Origin: Oncomelania hupensis
Taxonomy: Eukaryota > Mollusca > Gastropoda > Littorinimorpha > Pomatiopsidae
Direction: 5' to 3'
Assembly (NCBI GenBank): GCA_036898135.1
Contig: CM072511.1
Coordinates: 28,407,710-28,471,709, forward strand
DNA: 64,000 bases
Position 1 is the first letter of the stretch. Each line of letters begins with the position of its first letter. A model generated the notes under the pieces. That model was not told the DNA's origin. It saw only the letters and a list, made by a program, of their open reading frames with translations, and ran no database searches. Positions 24,919-35,280 of this stretch are shown in pieces. The translations under genes and the position numbers were made by a program.

Positions 24919-26630
24919 TGTCACCGCCACGACTCCCCCTGGGCAGACGCCACAAACAAACACCTTCCACACGCAGACAACCCAGACAGAATGGCGATTT
25001 CCCGCAGACGTGAAGGGATGAAAAACACAACAAATAATATACAACTTTCAAGCTATTTATTCATTCATACCACACACTCATACACATACAACATTTACAC
25101 ATGGAACGAAGAAATGGTATGAAACAATCAATGGGTCAATGGAACGATGCAATGGTTCGTGGGTGATCGGGGGTCGCTAATCGACCAACGTCCTCAAATC
25201 GAACGTGCACAGCCAAAGTCCGAGGCACGTGTTCACAAACAGACAGGGGGGTTAAGCGTAGGAGAGGGACAACACAAAACGGGCCCACCTGGCGAAATGC
25301 AGTCCCTGGTAAAGTCTCCTCAAAAGTATCCACTCCCTTCTGTTGACGTCCAAACGAAGGAGCGTTGCCACCCGCGGTCGCCACTGACGATGATGTTGAA
25401 GTGATGATGATGGCGCTGATAACAGGGGACGCGTGGACAATAACAGATGGCGATGTTGATGATGTTTGGTCCAACTGACCAAGTGCCGTCGTCGTTGCTG
25501 CCTTACGTTATCCAGCGACGAACTGGTGGATCGACGAGCGTTGAGCTGCGAACTTCGGACTCGATCCTCGTACTCAGGCCTCGAATTCAAGCCTCAACGT
25601 CAATCCTTGACGAACCTGCAACATGCTTGTCGCATCGTAAATGTCATGTTCACTTGATTCTGTCCCCCTCCCTCCATCACACTCACCCCCCCACTCTCAC
25701 TAGCTACTCCACTAAACTTCTGACACTTGAGGGGTCCAACTGCAGTCTATTTTCCCCGTCCTTGACTCTCTCTTGCCTTCTATTGTTATCGTCACTGGAA
25801 ACGATTACATATCATACAATTCAATGAAATAATGAATGCATGGAATGAACGATGCTGCAATGAATACATGTAACCATCAACACATTATTCATAACAAGCA
25901 TCCCCAACGACAACAACAGCAACCACTTCCATCCTACCTTCATCACACTCCACCCCCTTTCTTCTCCCTCATTCTCCCTTCTTCAGTCGCACCCTTCCTT
26001 TCTTCTGCCTCTCCTCAGTGCAACCATTCTCATCCTTCCTTCTGTCTCGCACACAGCTATCATTCAACACCCCAACAGCCTGCCCTTGGTTATTAGCACA
26101 GTGAGGAAAAAACCACCATTGCACTAACCCACACGGTTCGATGTAACCGCACCCCGTAGCCCCTTCTCCACTGCTCGTCTACGAAAGTACATCCAATTAG
26201 GGTAATCCGGTAGTGTGTAGTTCCCGTAGTAGACAATGCCTCAATACTACCTACCACACTACCAATAGGCTTGCTTTTCTACAACTACACTCCAACCGAG
26301 CGTATCACTTTAGAAATTGGCAAACTTTAAACTAGTATTCTTCTCAGAACCAGATACTATTTTTCGTTAATATCCGTCCCACCCTAATTCCAGAACACAG
26401 CAAAACCACAGAGCACTAGACAAACACTGTCCACACTGTACTGCTGTCAAACACGTTCTGCTGATAGTGAGCACATTCCTAACCTGGCCTAACCGGCGTA
26501 TGCTGTTTACCACGCTTTGCACGCTCCCGAGACAACAATAATCACACATACGGCAACACGCAGTACCACCCCCGCCCCTATACTCTTCACACACAGACTA
26601 CATGGCTTTCTTCACAGCTGCCCTGTGACA
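24919..26630 (-). repeat. 3' LTR of element 1
   Basis: This is the downstream LTR in element orientation, 1712 bp, the same length as its partner at 29872-31583. It starts directly after a (TTC)n run and ends at 26630 next to a C-rich stretch that is a purine tract on the coding strand. A minus-strand AATAAA at 25055-25060 is a plausible polyadenylation signal. Confidence 0.95.
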
Positions 26631-26642
26631 CACCCCCCTCCC
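26631..26642 (-). promoter_or_regulatory. Polypurine tract of element 1
   Basis: Immediately before the 3' LTR the minus strand reads GGGAGGGGGGTG. The position and composition are those of the plus-strand primer of an LTR retrotransposon. Confidence 0.8.
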
Positions 26643-26669
26643 AAGACGAACCTACGGAGAGTTCAAAAC

Positions 26670-26800
26670 CTAAACTTCCACAGGGTCAGATCTGCTGAGG
26701 AAATCCGCTTCAATGTTGTCTCTCCCTGGAATTGGTCGAACGGTGAAGACGTACGCCTGCAACTGCATAGCCCACCGGGTGAGTCTGGCACTGTTGAGGT
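26670..26800 (-). pseudogene. RNase H C-terminal remnant, different frame
   Basis: In another minus-strand frame this stretch reads RLTRWAMQLQAY followed by IPGRDNIEADFLSRS and a stop at 26670. It matches the last part of the RNase H domain seen in element 2 (RLMRWALTLQAY, then GADYLSRH). It overlaps the end of the 924-codon frame, so a deletion inside RNase H also changed the frame. The stop lies about 40 bp before the 3' LTR, so this is the original end of pol. Confidence 0.8.
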
Positions 26801-29484
26801 GCGTCCGTTCTCAGGATGAACTCCTCGTCCAATACTGGTAGCTTTACCACTGGCTCACTTGTCAGCGCTCTCCTCACGTCACCCAAGGCTTTCTGGCAGT
26901 CATCCCTCCTGTTGACCTCTCCCTTCTTCCTTACTCGCACGATCGGTGCTCTGTACGGCGATGTACACGACTCGGTACCGCCCAACTCCAGCATCGGTTC
27001 CACTTCACTTTTGGCGACTTCCATCTGCGAAAGTGGTAGCGGACGCTGATGTACATGATCGGGGTCGTCGTCGGTTGACATCTCTTCGCACTCATCTAGG
27101 TTGGTGAGCGGCAGTGCTCCCCCATGTAGTGCAGATAGCTCCGTGTCTATCCGTATGTCTCCCGGTCCCTCGCTCGCTTGAAGCCGTATCAGTGGTACAG
27201 CGCCCTGGTAGATGATATCTGTGGTTCCCTCTGTTCCAGCCTGGTCCAACACCACGGCCACCGTCGGTTCTGGTTCTGCTCGGCGTTCCACGTACCGCTT
27301 CAACTTCCTGTTCTTGCCGGCTCTCTGAAACGGTACCCTCCTGGCTCTCCCCTTTGGCGTCGTTCGCTGGCACACGTCGCATGAAGCACAGTACTTCCGG
27401 ACATCGCGGCACATCCCTGGCCAGTAGTGCCCGGCCCACACGCGATCCAGGGTCCGCTTGGCTCCTAGATGTCCAGCCATAGGTGTGTCGTGTCCCGTGC
27501 GTAGTACCTCCGATCGAAGCTTGGCTGGTACCACCAACTGGCTGTGATCCACTTTGTCTTGTCCTGTATACTCGCGGTACAACAGGTCCCGCTTCCAGAC
27601 AAACGCCACTTGCCCTTTGCCTCGTTGCTCCTTTCCTGCCTTCCGGTCTGCTAGCTGTCGTACTTTCGCAAGCTCGCCGTCTTCCAACTGCAGTTGGCGC
27701 ATCTCCTTCGGCGTCGCGACGACGTTCTTGCTCGGTCCGACTACCACTGGTTCCGCAGCGTCTGTCTCTCTGGCTGCTTGCGCTCGCGTCTGCACGGCGC
27801 AACACTCTGCGGTTCCCTCGACGAATACTGGCAGTGCTGTGTCTGGTTGCCGTTCCGTCCTCGCCCAGTTGCCGATCACCACTGGGTAGATCAGGTCGGG
27901 TACCACCACTACCTCCACTCTCCCGGTGTAGAACGGTGACTCCAACTGCACCCACGCTGTCGGCAGAGACTTGGATAGCTGGCGAATGGCGAATCCGACA
28001 CGCCGCGTGCGTCCTGTGTAGACCAGGTTGGCAACCTCTCCTTTCCGCAGGCAAATCAAGTCGGCCCCCGTGTCCCTCACAGCCGTCAGCGGAACACCTT
28101 CCACTACCACTTGGCTCTGGAACCGAGGATCTCCCTCCTTGCCTGCCTCCTTCAAGATGCGCAACGCTGCTCCACTTCGCTCGCTGCGTTTCGGACAATC
28201 TCGCTTCAGGTGCCCCTTCTGACCACAAGTGTAGCACACCCGCTTGTCAGGCGAGTTGGGTCGTGGTCCCGCTGGCTGGCGACCCTCGCTCTTGTCCCTG
28301 GGTGTAAAGGGTTGACGTGGTGGGAAACGTAGGTTGGTTCCCGCCCTGGCGTCGACGTACTGCTGCGCTAACGTCGCGGCCTCCTCCACCGTTGCTGGGT
28401 TGCGCTCGCGCACGAACGTGACCAGTTCTGGTGTCAAACCGTTGACCATCTGCTCCATCAGCACTAAGTCCAGTAAGTCCGCATACGTGGCCTTCTTGTT
28501 CGCTAGTCCCATCCAGCGCTCCAGGAACAACTCTGACTTCCGCAGATACTGTTTGAAAGTCTCTGGTGGCTCCCTTCGTAGCTGGCGAAACTTCTTCCGA
28601 TACGTCTCGGCCGTCAGGTTGAAACGTACCAACAACGCTGCCTTCAGGATCTCATAGTCGGCAGAGTCGTCCTCATTCAAACCAACGTAAACTTCCCTCG
28701 CCTTCCCCTTCAGCAAGGTCCCCAAGCGAATAGCCCACGTGTCCTTCTTCCAGTCTTGAGCCTTGGCGAATCGCTCAAACTGACACAAGTAGGTCTCTAG
28801 GTCGTCCTTGTCCTCGAAGAACGGTAACCTGAGCTTGACCGTCTCGAACTCGGGTTGACGATTCCTGCGGTTCCCGGCGCCTTGCGACGTCAGCTGCGCC
28901 ATCGCTAGCTCGTGTGCCATCTCTCTCTCCCTCTCTCTCTCTCTCCGGTCTGCATCTTCCCGGCTCGCCCGCTCTCTCCGGTTTGCTTCCTCCTCCCTAG
29001 CCGCTTGGTCTATCGCGTAGTCTAACGCTGCCTGACCCTTCAGTCCTTCGCGCTTGGCGAGTCTCAAGATCCGCTCCATCGGCGTCTCGTCCGCGAATGG
29101 TCCCGTCCTCGGCGTCGGTGCCGCCTCGACCTTGTAGATAGAACGGTAAGGATTGGTCTCAAACCTCTTCAGTCTCGTTGCATCGCTCAGTCGATCCTGG
29201 TCTCCGTAGAAGTCGGCGCCCGTTGACATCCCGCCAGTCGCGCCAAATCCCGTCACAAAAGGATCACTCACTGTGTCTCTGGCTTCCATCGTCGACGACT
29301 CCTCGTCTGCTGACCCACGACGCGATGACCTAACCGGCGATCTCCGCTGCTCGATCGTAAAAGGTAAGTCGGTGACTCCCGTATCAGCTGCTGCCGCCGT
29401 GCGCTCGTCCATCGTGACACCCACGCGAGAACGCGTACGAGCCGCGATCGGTGACACTCCTTCAGCCTCCTCGATCGATGCCAT
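26710..29484 (-). CDS. gag-pol: Gag-protease-integrase(zinc finger) polyprotein with remnants of RT and RNase H
   Basis: A 924-codon frame starting at an ATG (29484). In order: an N-terminal region with an R/E-rich charged stretch (about residues 165-190); a SCAN-like capsid segment (about 225-330, with LETYLCQFERFAK and GKAREVYVGL); a CCHC nucleic-acid-binding knuckle C-x2-C-x4-H-x4-C (about 415-428); a retropepsin active site DTGA (about 470); the QTRAQA stretch also present in element 2; and the integrase HHCC zinc finger (about 668-705, ending CASCDVCQR). The DDE core is absent: the frame passes straight to LKRYVERR, which resembles the end of the integrase C-terminal domain. It continues into the RT N-terminus (SPYRAPIVRVRKK), skips the palm with its active site, resumes in the RT-RNase H connection (FILRTDA), then runs out of frame for about the last 30 residues. 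Gag, protease and the zinc finger look intact; the catalytic domains are gone. Confidence 0.9.
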   Translation of the reverse strand: MASIEEAEGVSPIAARTRSRVGVTMDERTAAAADTGVTDLPFTIEQRRSPVRSSRRGSADEESSTMEARDTVSDPFVTGFGATGGMSTGADFYGDQDRLSDATRLKRFETNPYRSIYKVEAAPTPRTGPFADETPMERILRLAKREGLKGQAALDYAIDQAAREEEANRRERASREDADRREREREREMAHELAMAQLTSQGAGNRRNRQPEFETVKLRLPFFEDKDDLETYLCQFERFAKAQDWKKDTWAIRLGTLLKGKAREVYVGLNEDDSADYEILKAALLVRFNLTAETYRKKFRQLRREPPETFKQYLRKSELFLERWMGLANKKATYADLLDLVLMEQMVNGLTPELVTFVRERNPATVEEAATLAQQYVDARAGTNLRFPPRQPFTPRDKSEGRQPAGPRPNSPDKRVCYTCGQKGHLKRDCPKRSERSGAALRILKEAGKEGDPRFQSQVVVEGVPLTAVRDTGADLICLRKGEVANLVYTGRTRRVGFAIRQLSKSLPTAWVQLESPFYTGRVEVVVVPDLIYPVVIGNWARTERQPDTALPVFVEGTAECCAVQTRAQAARETDAAEPVVVGPSKNVVATPKEMRQLQLEDGELAKVRQLADRKAGKEQRGKGQVAFVWKRDLLYREYTGQDKVDHSQLVVPAKLRSEVLRTGHDTPMAGHLGAKRTLDRVWAGHYWPGMCRDVRKYCASCDVCQRTTPKGRARRVPFQRAGKNRKLKRYVERRAEPEPTVAVVLDQAGTEGTTDIIYQGAVPLIRLQASEGPGDIRIDTELSALHGGALPLTNLDECEEMSTDDDPDHVHQRPLPLSQMEVAKSEVEPMLELGGTESCTSPYRAPIVRVRKKGEVNRRDDCQKALGDVRRALTSEPVVKLPVLDEEFILRTDAPQQCQTHPVGYAVAGVRLHRSTNSRERQH

Positions 29485-29849
29485 CCTGCTTACAAGGAAA
29501 GCAACAACAACACCAAAAACAACAACAAGAAGTCAAAAACCTAACCTTACCTAGCCTAGCCTAGCCTTAGATACTAACCTACCTATCTAAGCTATCTTCC
29601 TTACCTATCACCCACCTCCTCCCACTCAAACAGTGGAAACTGGCCCGCGAGGTAGCGAACCGGATAGAGAGTGCGATGGCCCCTTCCCTCACGTGTGGTC
29701 GAACCCAGGCCGGCTGTGAGCCTCCGCTAAACAGCGACCTGACTCCCTCCAACCACCCGCTGGGGTGCACACTCTCACCGACTCACGCCTCACACACACG
29801 GACACCACAAGACAATCACAAGACAACTTCACGTCTGGGCACACTCACA

Positions 29850-29869
29850 CATACCCTGCATCTCCACCA
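29850..29869 (-). promoter_or_regulatory. Candidate primer binding site of element 1
   Basis: Two bases inside the 5' LTR the minus strand reads TGGTGGAGATGCAGGG, beginning with the TGG that pairs with a tRNA CCA end. I could not match the following bases to a particular tRNA, so the primer identity is open. Confidence 0.6.
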
Positions 29870-29871
29870 TA

Positions 29872-31583
29872 TGTCACCGCCACGACTCCCCCTGGGCAGA
29901 CGCCACAAACAAACACCTTCCACACGCAGACAACCCAGACAGAATGGCGATTTCCCGCAGACGTGAAGGGATGAAAAACACAACAAATAATATACAACTT
30001 TCAAGCTATTTATTCATTCATACCACACACTCATACACATACAACATTTACACATGAAACGAAGAAATGGTATGAAACAATCAATGGGTCAATGGAACGA
30101 TGCAATGGTTCGTGGGTGATCGGGGGTCGCTAATCGACCAACGTCCTCAAATCGAACGTGCACAGCCAAAGTCCGAGGCACGTGTTCACAAACAGACAGG
30201 GGGGTTAAGCGTAGGAGAGGGACAACACAAAACGGGCCCACCTGGCGAAATGCAGTCCCTGGTAAAGTCTCCTCAAAAGTATCCACTCCCTTCTGTTGAC
30301 GTCCAAACGAAGGAGCGTTGCCACCCGCGGTCGCCACTGACGATGATGTTGAAGTGATGATGATGGCGCTGATAACAGGGGACGCGTGGACAATAACAGA
30401 TGGCGATGTTGATGATGTTTGGTCCAACTGACCAAGTGCCGTCGTCGTTGCTGCCTTACGTTATCCAGCGACGAACTGGTGGATCGACGAGCGTTGAGCT
30501 GCGAACTTCGGACTCGATCCTCGTACTCAGGCCTCGAATTCAAGCCTCAACGTCAATCCTTGACGAACCTGCAACATGCTTGTCGCATCGTAAATGTCAT
30601 GTTCACTTGATTCTGTCCCCCTCCCTCCATCACACTCACCCCCCCACTCTCACTAGCTACTCCACTAAACTTCTGACACTTGAGGGGTCCAACTGCAGTC
30701 TATTTTCCCCGTCCTTGACTCTCTCTTGCCTTCTATTGTTATCGTCACTGGAAACGATTACATATCATACAATTCAATGAAATAATGAATGCATGGAATG
30801 AACGATGCTGCAATGAATACATGTAACCATCAACACATTATTCATAACAAGCATCCCCAACGACAACAACAGCAACCACTTCCATCCTACCTTCATCACA
30901 CTCCACCCCCTTTCTTCTCCCTCATTCTCCCTTCTTCAGTCGCACCCTTCCTTTCTTCTGCCTCTCCTCAGTGCAACCATTCTCATCCTTCCTTCTGTCT
31001 CGCACACAGCTATCATTCAACACCCCAACAGCCTGCCCTTGGTTATTAGCACAGTGAGGAAAAAACCACCATTGCACTAACCCACACGGTTCGATGTAAC
31101 CGCACCCCGTAGCCCCTTCTCCACTGCTCGTCTACGAAAGTACATCCAATTAGGGTAATCCGGTAGTGTGTAGTTCCCGTAGTAGACAATGCCTCAATAC
31201 TACCTACCACACTACCAATAGGCTTGCTTTTCTACAACTACACTCCAACCGAGCGTATCACTTTAGAAATTGGCAAACTTTAAACTAGTATTCTTCTCAG
31301 AACCAGATACTATTTTTCGTTAATATCCGTCCCACCCTAATTCCAGAACACAGCAAAACCACAGAGCACTAGACAAACACTGTCCACACTGTACTGCTGT
31401 CAAACACGTTCTGCTGATAGTGAGCACATTCCTAACCTGGCCTAACCGGCGTATGCTGTTTACCACGCTTTGCACGCTCCCGAGACAACAATAATCACAC
31501 ATACGGCAACACGCAGTACCACCCCCGCCCCTATACTCTTCACACACAGACTACATGGCTTTCTTCACAGCTGCCCTGTGACA
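29872..31583 (-). repeat. 5' LTR of element 1
   Basis: This is the upstream LTR in the element's own direction, 1712 bp, with inverted ends TGTCAC/GTGACA. It is collinear with 24919-26630 along its whole length. On the minus strand an AATAAA lies at about 30008-30013, roughly 140 bp before the LTR end, which would place a short U5. Small frames inside it (for example 30089-30427) recur at the same place in the other LTR and show no recognisable homology, so I do not call them genes. Confidence 0.95.
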
Positions 31584-31678
31584 TTCTTCTTCTTCTTCTT
31601 CTTCTTCTTCTTCTTTTTCTTCTTCTTCTTCTTCTTCTTCTTCTTCTTCTTCTTCTTCTTCTTCTTCTTCTTCTTCCT
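31584..31678. repeat. (TTC)n microsatellite, right half of the element 1 target
   Basis: About 95 bp of TTC repeat starting with the duplicated TTCTT. It joins the 24885-24918 run once the element is mentally removed. Confidence 0.9.
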
Positions 31679-31858
31679 CGGCAGGGATAGTCAGTAGTCT
31701 GAGCGCACGACCTGAGCAAGTGCGTCTTAGGCGACGTGGGTTCGAATCCTGACTTCAGCAAACTATTGTGTGATTGCTGGATATTAGTGGCCAACACCTT
31801 GAGAAGCTCTCTGAGCTTGTATGTGCGCTATATAAGAGCATTCGCTTAAAAAAATTAT
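31679..31858 (+). mobile_element. tRNA-derived SINE, family D
   Basis: Head with box B GGGTTCGAATCCT (31739-31751), 3' end GTGCGCTATATAAGAGC and a short A tail. It abuts the TTC repeat that element 1 entered. Confidence 0.7.
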
Positions 31859-31875
31859 TTGTGACATATTTTACC

Positions 31876-31906
31876 TCCTTTTTTTTTTTTTTTTTTTTTT
31901 TTTTTT
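31876..31906. repeat. Poly(T)
   Basis: About 28 T next to the head of a family A SINE. Confidence 0.9.
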
Positions 31907-31907
31907 C

Positions 31908-32050
31908 TATTGTACCACCTTCGTAGCTTAGTGGTTGCGCGTTCGCCGGGCACACAATTGACCCATGTTCGAAACCCGTGTTTCACTGTCCATCTTAGCT
32001 GTATGATTGCTAGTGACAACAGAACATTCCAGATCGAAATTGCCCTGGTG
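31908..32050 (+). mobile_element. tRNA-derived SINE, family A, head only
   Basis: TAGCTTAGTGGTTGCGCG and GTTCGAAACCC correspond to the head of family A. The copy follows a 28-bp T run and breaks off into (CA)n. Its missing 3' end may be the fragment at 32345-32500. Confidence 0.7.
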
Positions 32051-32208
32051 TTGGTAAACAAGTCACACACCCATACACACACTTACACACACACCCATAC
32101 ATACACACGAACGCACACACGCACGCCCCCCCCCCCCCCCCCCCCACACACACACCACAAGCAAATATTGTGACTAGTACTATCATAAATCTATCACTCC
32201 TTATTCCC

Positions 32209-32257
<49 letters not shown>

Positions 32258-32296
32258 ACTCTCCCCCCCCTCTCTCTCTCTCACTCTCTTCTTGTT
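32051..32296. repeat. CA, poly(C) and CT repeats
   Basis: CA-rich, a C run near 32127-32145, then CT arrays 32211-32290, lying between the head and tail pieces of SINE family A. Confidence 0.9.
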
Positions 32297-32344
32297 GTTG
32301 ATGTTGCGATTGTTGTTGTTGACGTTGTTATTTTTTTGCCTGCT

Positions 32345-32500
32345 CCTTCTTCACCGTTGTCATTTGGCTGAGAGGGCAAAAGGGGTCGGGACGCCAATGG
32401 GCACTGAACCACCAGCGCGATCTTACTGCTTAGACTGGGCCCAACGGTGCGTGTAGACGTTAAACTTCAACATTCATTCATTCATTCATTCATTCACCCA
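32345..32500 (+). mobile_element. SINE family A, 3' end
   Basis: GTGTAGACGTTAAACTTCAA followed by (CATT)n, the conserved 3' end of family A. Same orientation as the head-only copy 300 bp upstream. Confidence 0.7.
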
Positions 32501-33280
32501 TTTAACACTCAACATTTATCGAATGGATGCATAACCAAGCTTCGGCTGTGCCCCAATCCTATCCTTTGTTCCAAGAACTTGTACAATCTCATAACATTTT
32601 GTGTGTGTCTTTGCTGAACTTGCCAAAGAGCGGAGAAACATGAGCAGGCCTAATCTTTTCCCCCATTCTGCTCATTTGAAGTTTGAAAACATGTGTGTTT
32701 CGTGGCGTTGAATTTAAGGGGGCGAAAATTGTGTTCTGATGTCCTTATCGTATATATATTTTTTTGGGCATCCCTTTTCTTCAGTCTTATCTTTTTTTTC
32801 TGCTTCTAAAGAAGCTCTTTATTTTTTCTGTATGTATGGAGGCGTCTATCTTTGTCTCCTTCAGCTTTCGAGTTTAGTAAAAGGGAAGTTGCATTTAGGT
32901 TAGGACTTGCAGCATGTTTCTTAAAGGGAGGCTGAAGTTTATATTTAAAAAAAACAATTAAAAAAAATTATAAAATGTATAATTCCCGCTAAAAATGACT
33001 GTTTGCTTATTATATTTATGCGTATTTTTGTTTCTGATTATGGCGAAATTTGAATCTAAACGCTGTGTACGTCCGAGCGTTCAAAAGATCGTCTGCTGTA
33101 GCAATTTAAATGGTTTATCTCCCGTAGTATTGTATACACAGACGATCCCCAAACAAACGCAGCGAAGCGTGACCAGCAAACCCCCAATGCGTTGCTTCGA
33201 TTCGCCAAGGGAAATAATTTTGTGCTTGCAGTCTGCTCTCTGCTAGCGAAGCCCGTGACGTTATCGAGGGCCCCAATGAC
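32501..33280. other. No gene seen
   Basis: AT-rich, unassigned. Confidence 0.6.
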
Positions 33281-33285
33281 TTTTG

Positions 33286-34049
33286 TATGGGAGGCGAGAT
33301 ATAGCAAGCGCGCGAGCATTTGCACGAGCAAATGCTCGAGCATTTGCGCGAGGTTCGCGCATTTGCTCCAGCAAGTGTTTGAGCAAATGCGCGTGCGTTT
33401 GCTATATTCCGCTCCATAAACGTAAAAATTATACCCGGAAAAGAATGTGTATGTAAATGAATTTGAGACGTGCAAAAATTAAATATTTCTTGCATTTATT
33501 AGAACTAATATTAATAATAATTTGTGAAAACTAGCACTACTAAACTTAATATCATTCATGAAATAACTTTATCAAAATACATCAACATAATTCTATATAT
33601 ATTTACATATTAATTACTAATACTTTGATAATATTTTAAAATAAAAGCTATCTTAAAACATATTGAGACAGTTATTTAAATTGTATTCTAGTTGAATATT
33701 AAGTTTAAGGGCCACAAATATTACGTAAATATTTAACATCAAACTAATGCGGCGGATAAATACAAAATATCTAGGTCGGAGATCTACAAAAAAACATGTG
33801 TTCATATTCAGTTCCTTTCCGTTGACAGTTTTCAGCAAAACCCTTATAGCAACGGGCGTAGCAACCGCTCGAGCAAATGATCGCGAACTTGCTCGCACAT
33901 TTGCTCGAACACTTGCAGGAGCAAGTGCGCGAGGTTCGCGCATTTGCTCGTTCAAATGCTCGCGCAAATACTCGCGCGTTTGCTATATCTCGCCTCCCAT
34001 AGAGGTTCGCGCAAATGCTCGAGCGTTTGCTATATCTCGCCTCCCATAG
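33286..34049. mobile_element. Foldback-type element with GAGCAAATGC arrays
   Basis: Ends TATGGGAGGCGAGATATAGC and its inverse CTCGCCTCCCATA. Both terminal ~150-bp regions are packed with direct and inverted forms of GAGCAAATGC/GCATTTGCTC. The centre (33420-33840) is AT-rich with no recognised gene. Candidate 5-bp duplication TTTTG at 33281-33285 and 34050-34054. The right terminus is duplicated (the motif GTTTGCTATATCTCGCC occurs twice). Confidence 0.7.
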
Positions 34050-34177
34050 TTTTGACTTTTTAAACGGTCCTTCACTCCATCCCCTCTTCTCCTCCTTATC
34101 GGAGAAATATAATGTGGATTAATAAATTCTTCTGTGATCATTGAGTGGGAACAAAATCACTTCAGACGAATTTTTAA

Positions 34178-34257
34178 GATCTAAATCTAAAACACATAGA
34201 TCTAAGTCTAAAAACATAGATCTAAGTCCAAACACATGGATCTAAGTCTAAACACAT
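34178..34257. repeat. Minisatellite, 21-22-bp units
   Basis: About four imperfect units of ACATAGATCTAAGTCTAAA. Confidence 0.75.
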
Positions 34258-34582
34258 AATGGAGGGACAAAAAGGAAGATCTACATTACATTACATTACA
34301 TTACATGATTGTTGCTATAGGTCCAGCGGACTCTTCAGGGCCGAATCAGGACCAGTATAGCCGAATCAGGACCACAAAATCAAGACCACAACTTCGCTAA
34401 AAGAGGACTTGCCCCTGATCCGCATTAAAGATCTGCCGAAACAACTCTAGTGGCAACACTGAAGACACTCCACCAGCCAGTCACTTTACAATAAAGATCC
34501 CACCCAGGGGACGCTGAGGCTATACTATAATTTATCGAACACAAGTTTACAAAAACAAAATAGGAATATAAACCTCATTATA

Positions 34583-35226
34583 TGCAATATCATTTTATAT
34601 GTCATAATCAGACTGTGATTATTGTTATTAACAGTAGTGGTGGTGTGTATTCATGTGTGTGCATGAGTGTATGCCTGTAGGAGTGGTTGTAAAAGTATTG
34701 TTTTGTTTTGTTTATTTTAGCTATAATAAACCTGCATGTGGAGGAAAATTTGTAGGTTGAAGCATTTATTACTTACCTTTTTGTAGCTTGACTCTTTTAT
34801 TATCAGCTGGATCCAGCGTGATTCTATGTAATTTACTTTTAGAGCAATAGATTTTAGTCGTCTAGTTTTTAAGAGATTCATATGTATAACCATACTTAGT
34901 CTGTGCAAAGTTAATCATCAGAAAACCCTGTACTGACCCAGTTTCTCCTTGCATGACAGTTTGGTTCATAATATCAAAAACATGTATACTGCTTGGAAAT
35001 TCAGGTCTTTGTTTCGTGGGTCCTGTTGTGTACGCATAAAAATAATATCCAGGAATTGCAGTTGATCTGCACTGAACTGAAATAAACACAGACTTAGCAC
35101 AACTCCCGTTGTGTGTTTAGAACACTGTAACTAGGTTAGAAGTGACGTCATTACTGGTCCTGCCACAGGCCAGTGACAGTCTGCATTAAATACTTTACCG
35201 GTAACGTTTTAACTTCTGGTGTGTGT

Positions 35227-35280
<54 letters not shown>

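Larger units (their letters stand above)
24919..31583 (-). mobile_element. Internally deleted Ty3/gypsy (Gmr1-like) LTR retrotransposon
   Basis: A 6665-bp element in minus orientation. Two long terminal repeats (24919-26630 and 29872-31583, 1712 bp each) begin TGTCAC and end GTGACA. They flank a 3241-bp internal region. The 5-bp host duplication TTCTT is seen at 24914-24918 and 31584-31588. The interior encodes Gag, an aspartic protease and the integrase zinc finger, then only scraps of integrase C-terminus, reverse transcriptase and RNase H. Integrase pieces precede reverse transcriptase pieces, as in Gmr1-like Ty3/gypsy elements. The LTRs appear identical apart from one substitution I noticed (near 25100 versus 30055), so insertion is recent. 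The element lacks its own polymerase and integrase catalytic centres, so it should be non-autonomous; dependence on a relative is inference. Confidence 0.95.

Noticed and set aside
25136..25827. Small frames inside the element 1 LTR, repeated at 30089-30780
   Set aside because: Duplicated only because the LTR is duplicated; no recognisable protein and both strands open.
27092..28237. 381-codon minus-strand frame overlapping gag-pol
   Set aside because: Alternate frame of the same coding region; no homology, while the 924-codon frame has clear domains.
27483..28307. 274-codon plus-strand frame opposite gag-pol
   Set aside because: Antisense shadow of the 924-codon frame in GC-rich coding sequence.
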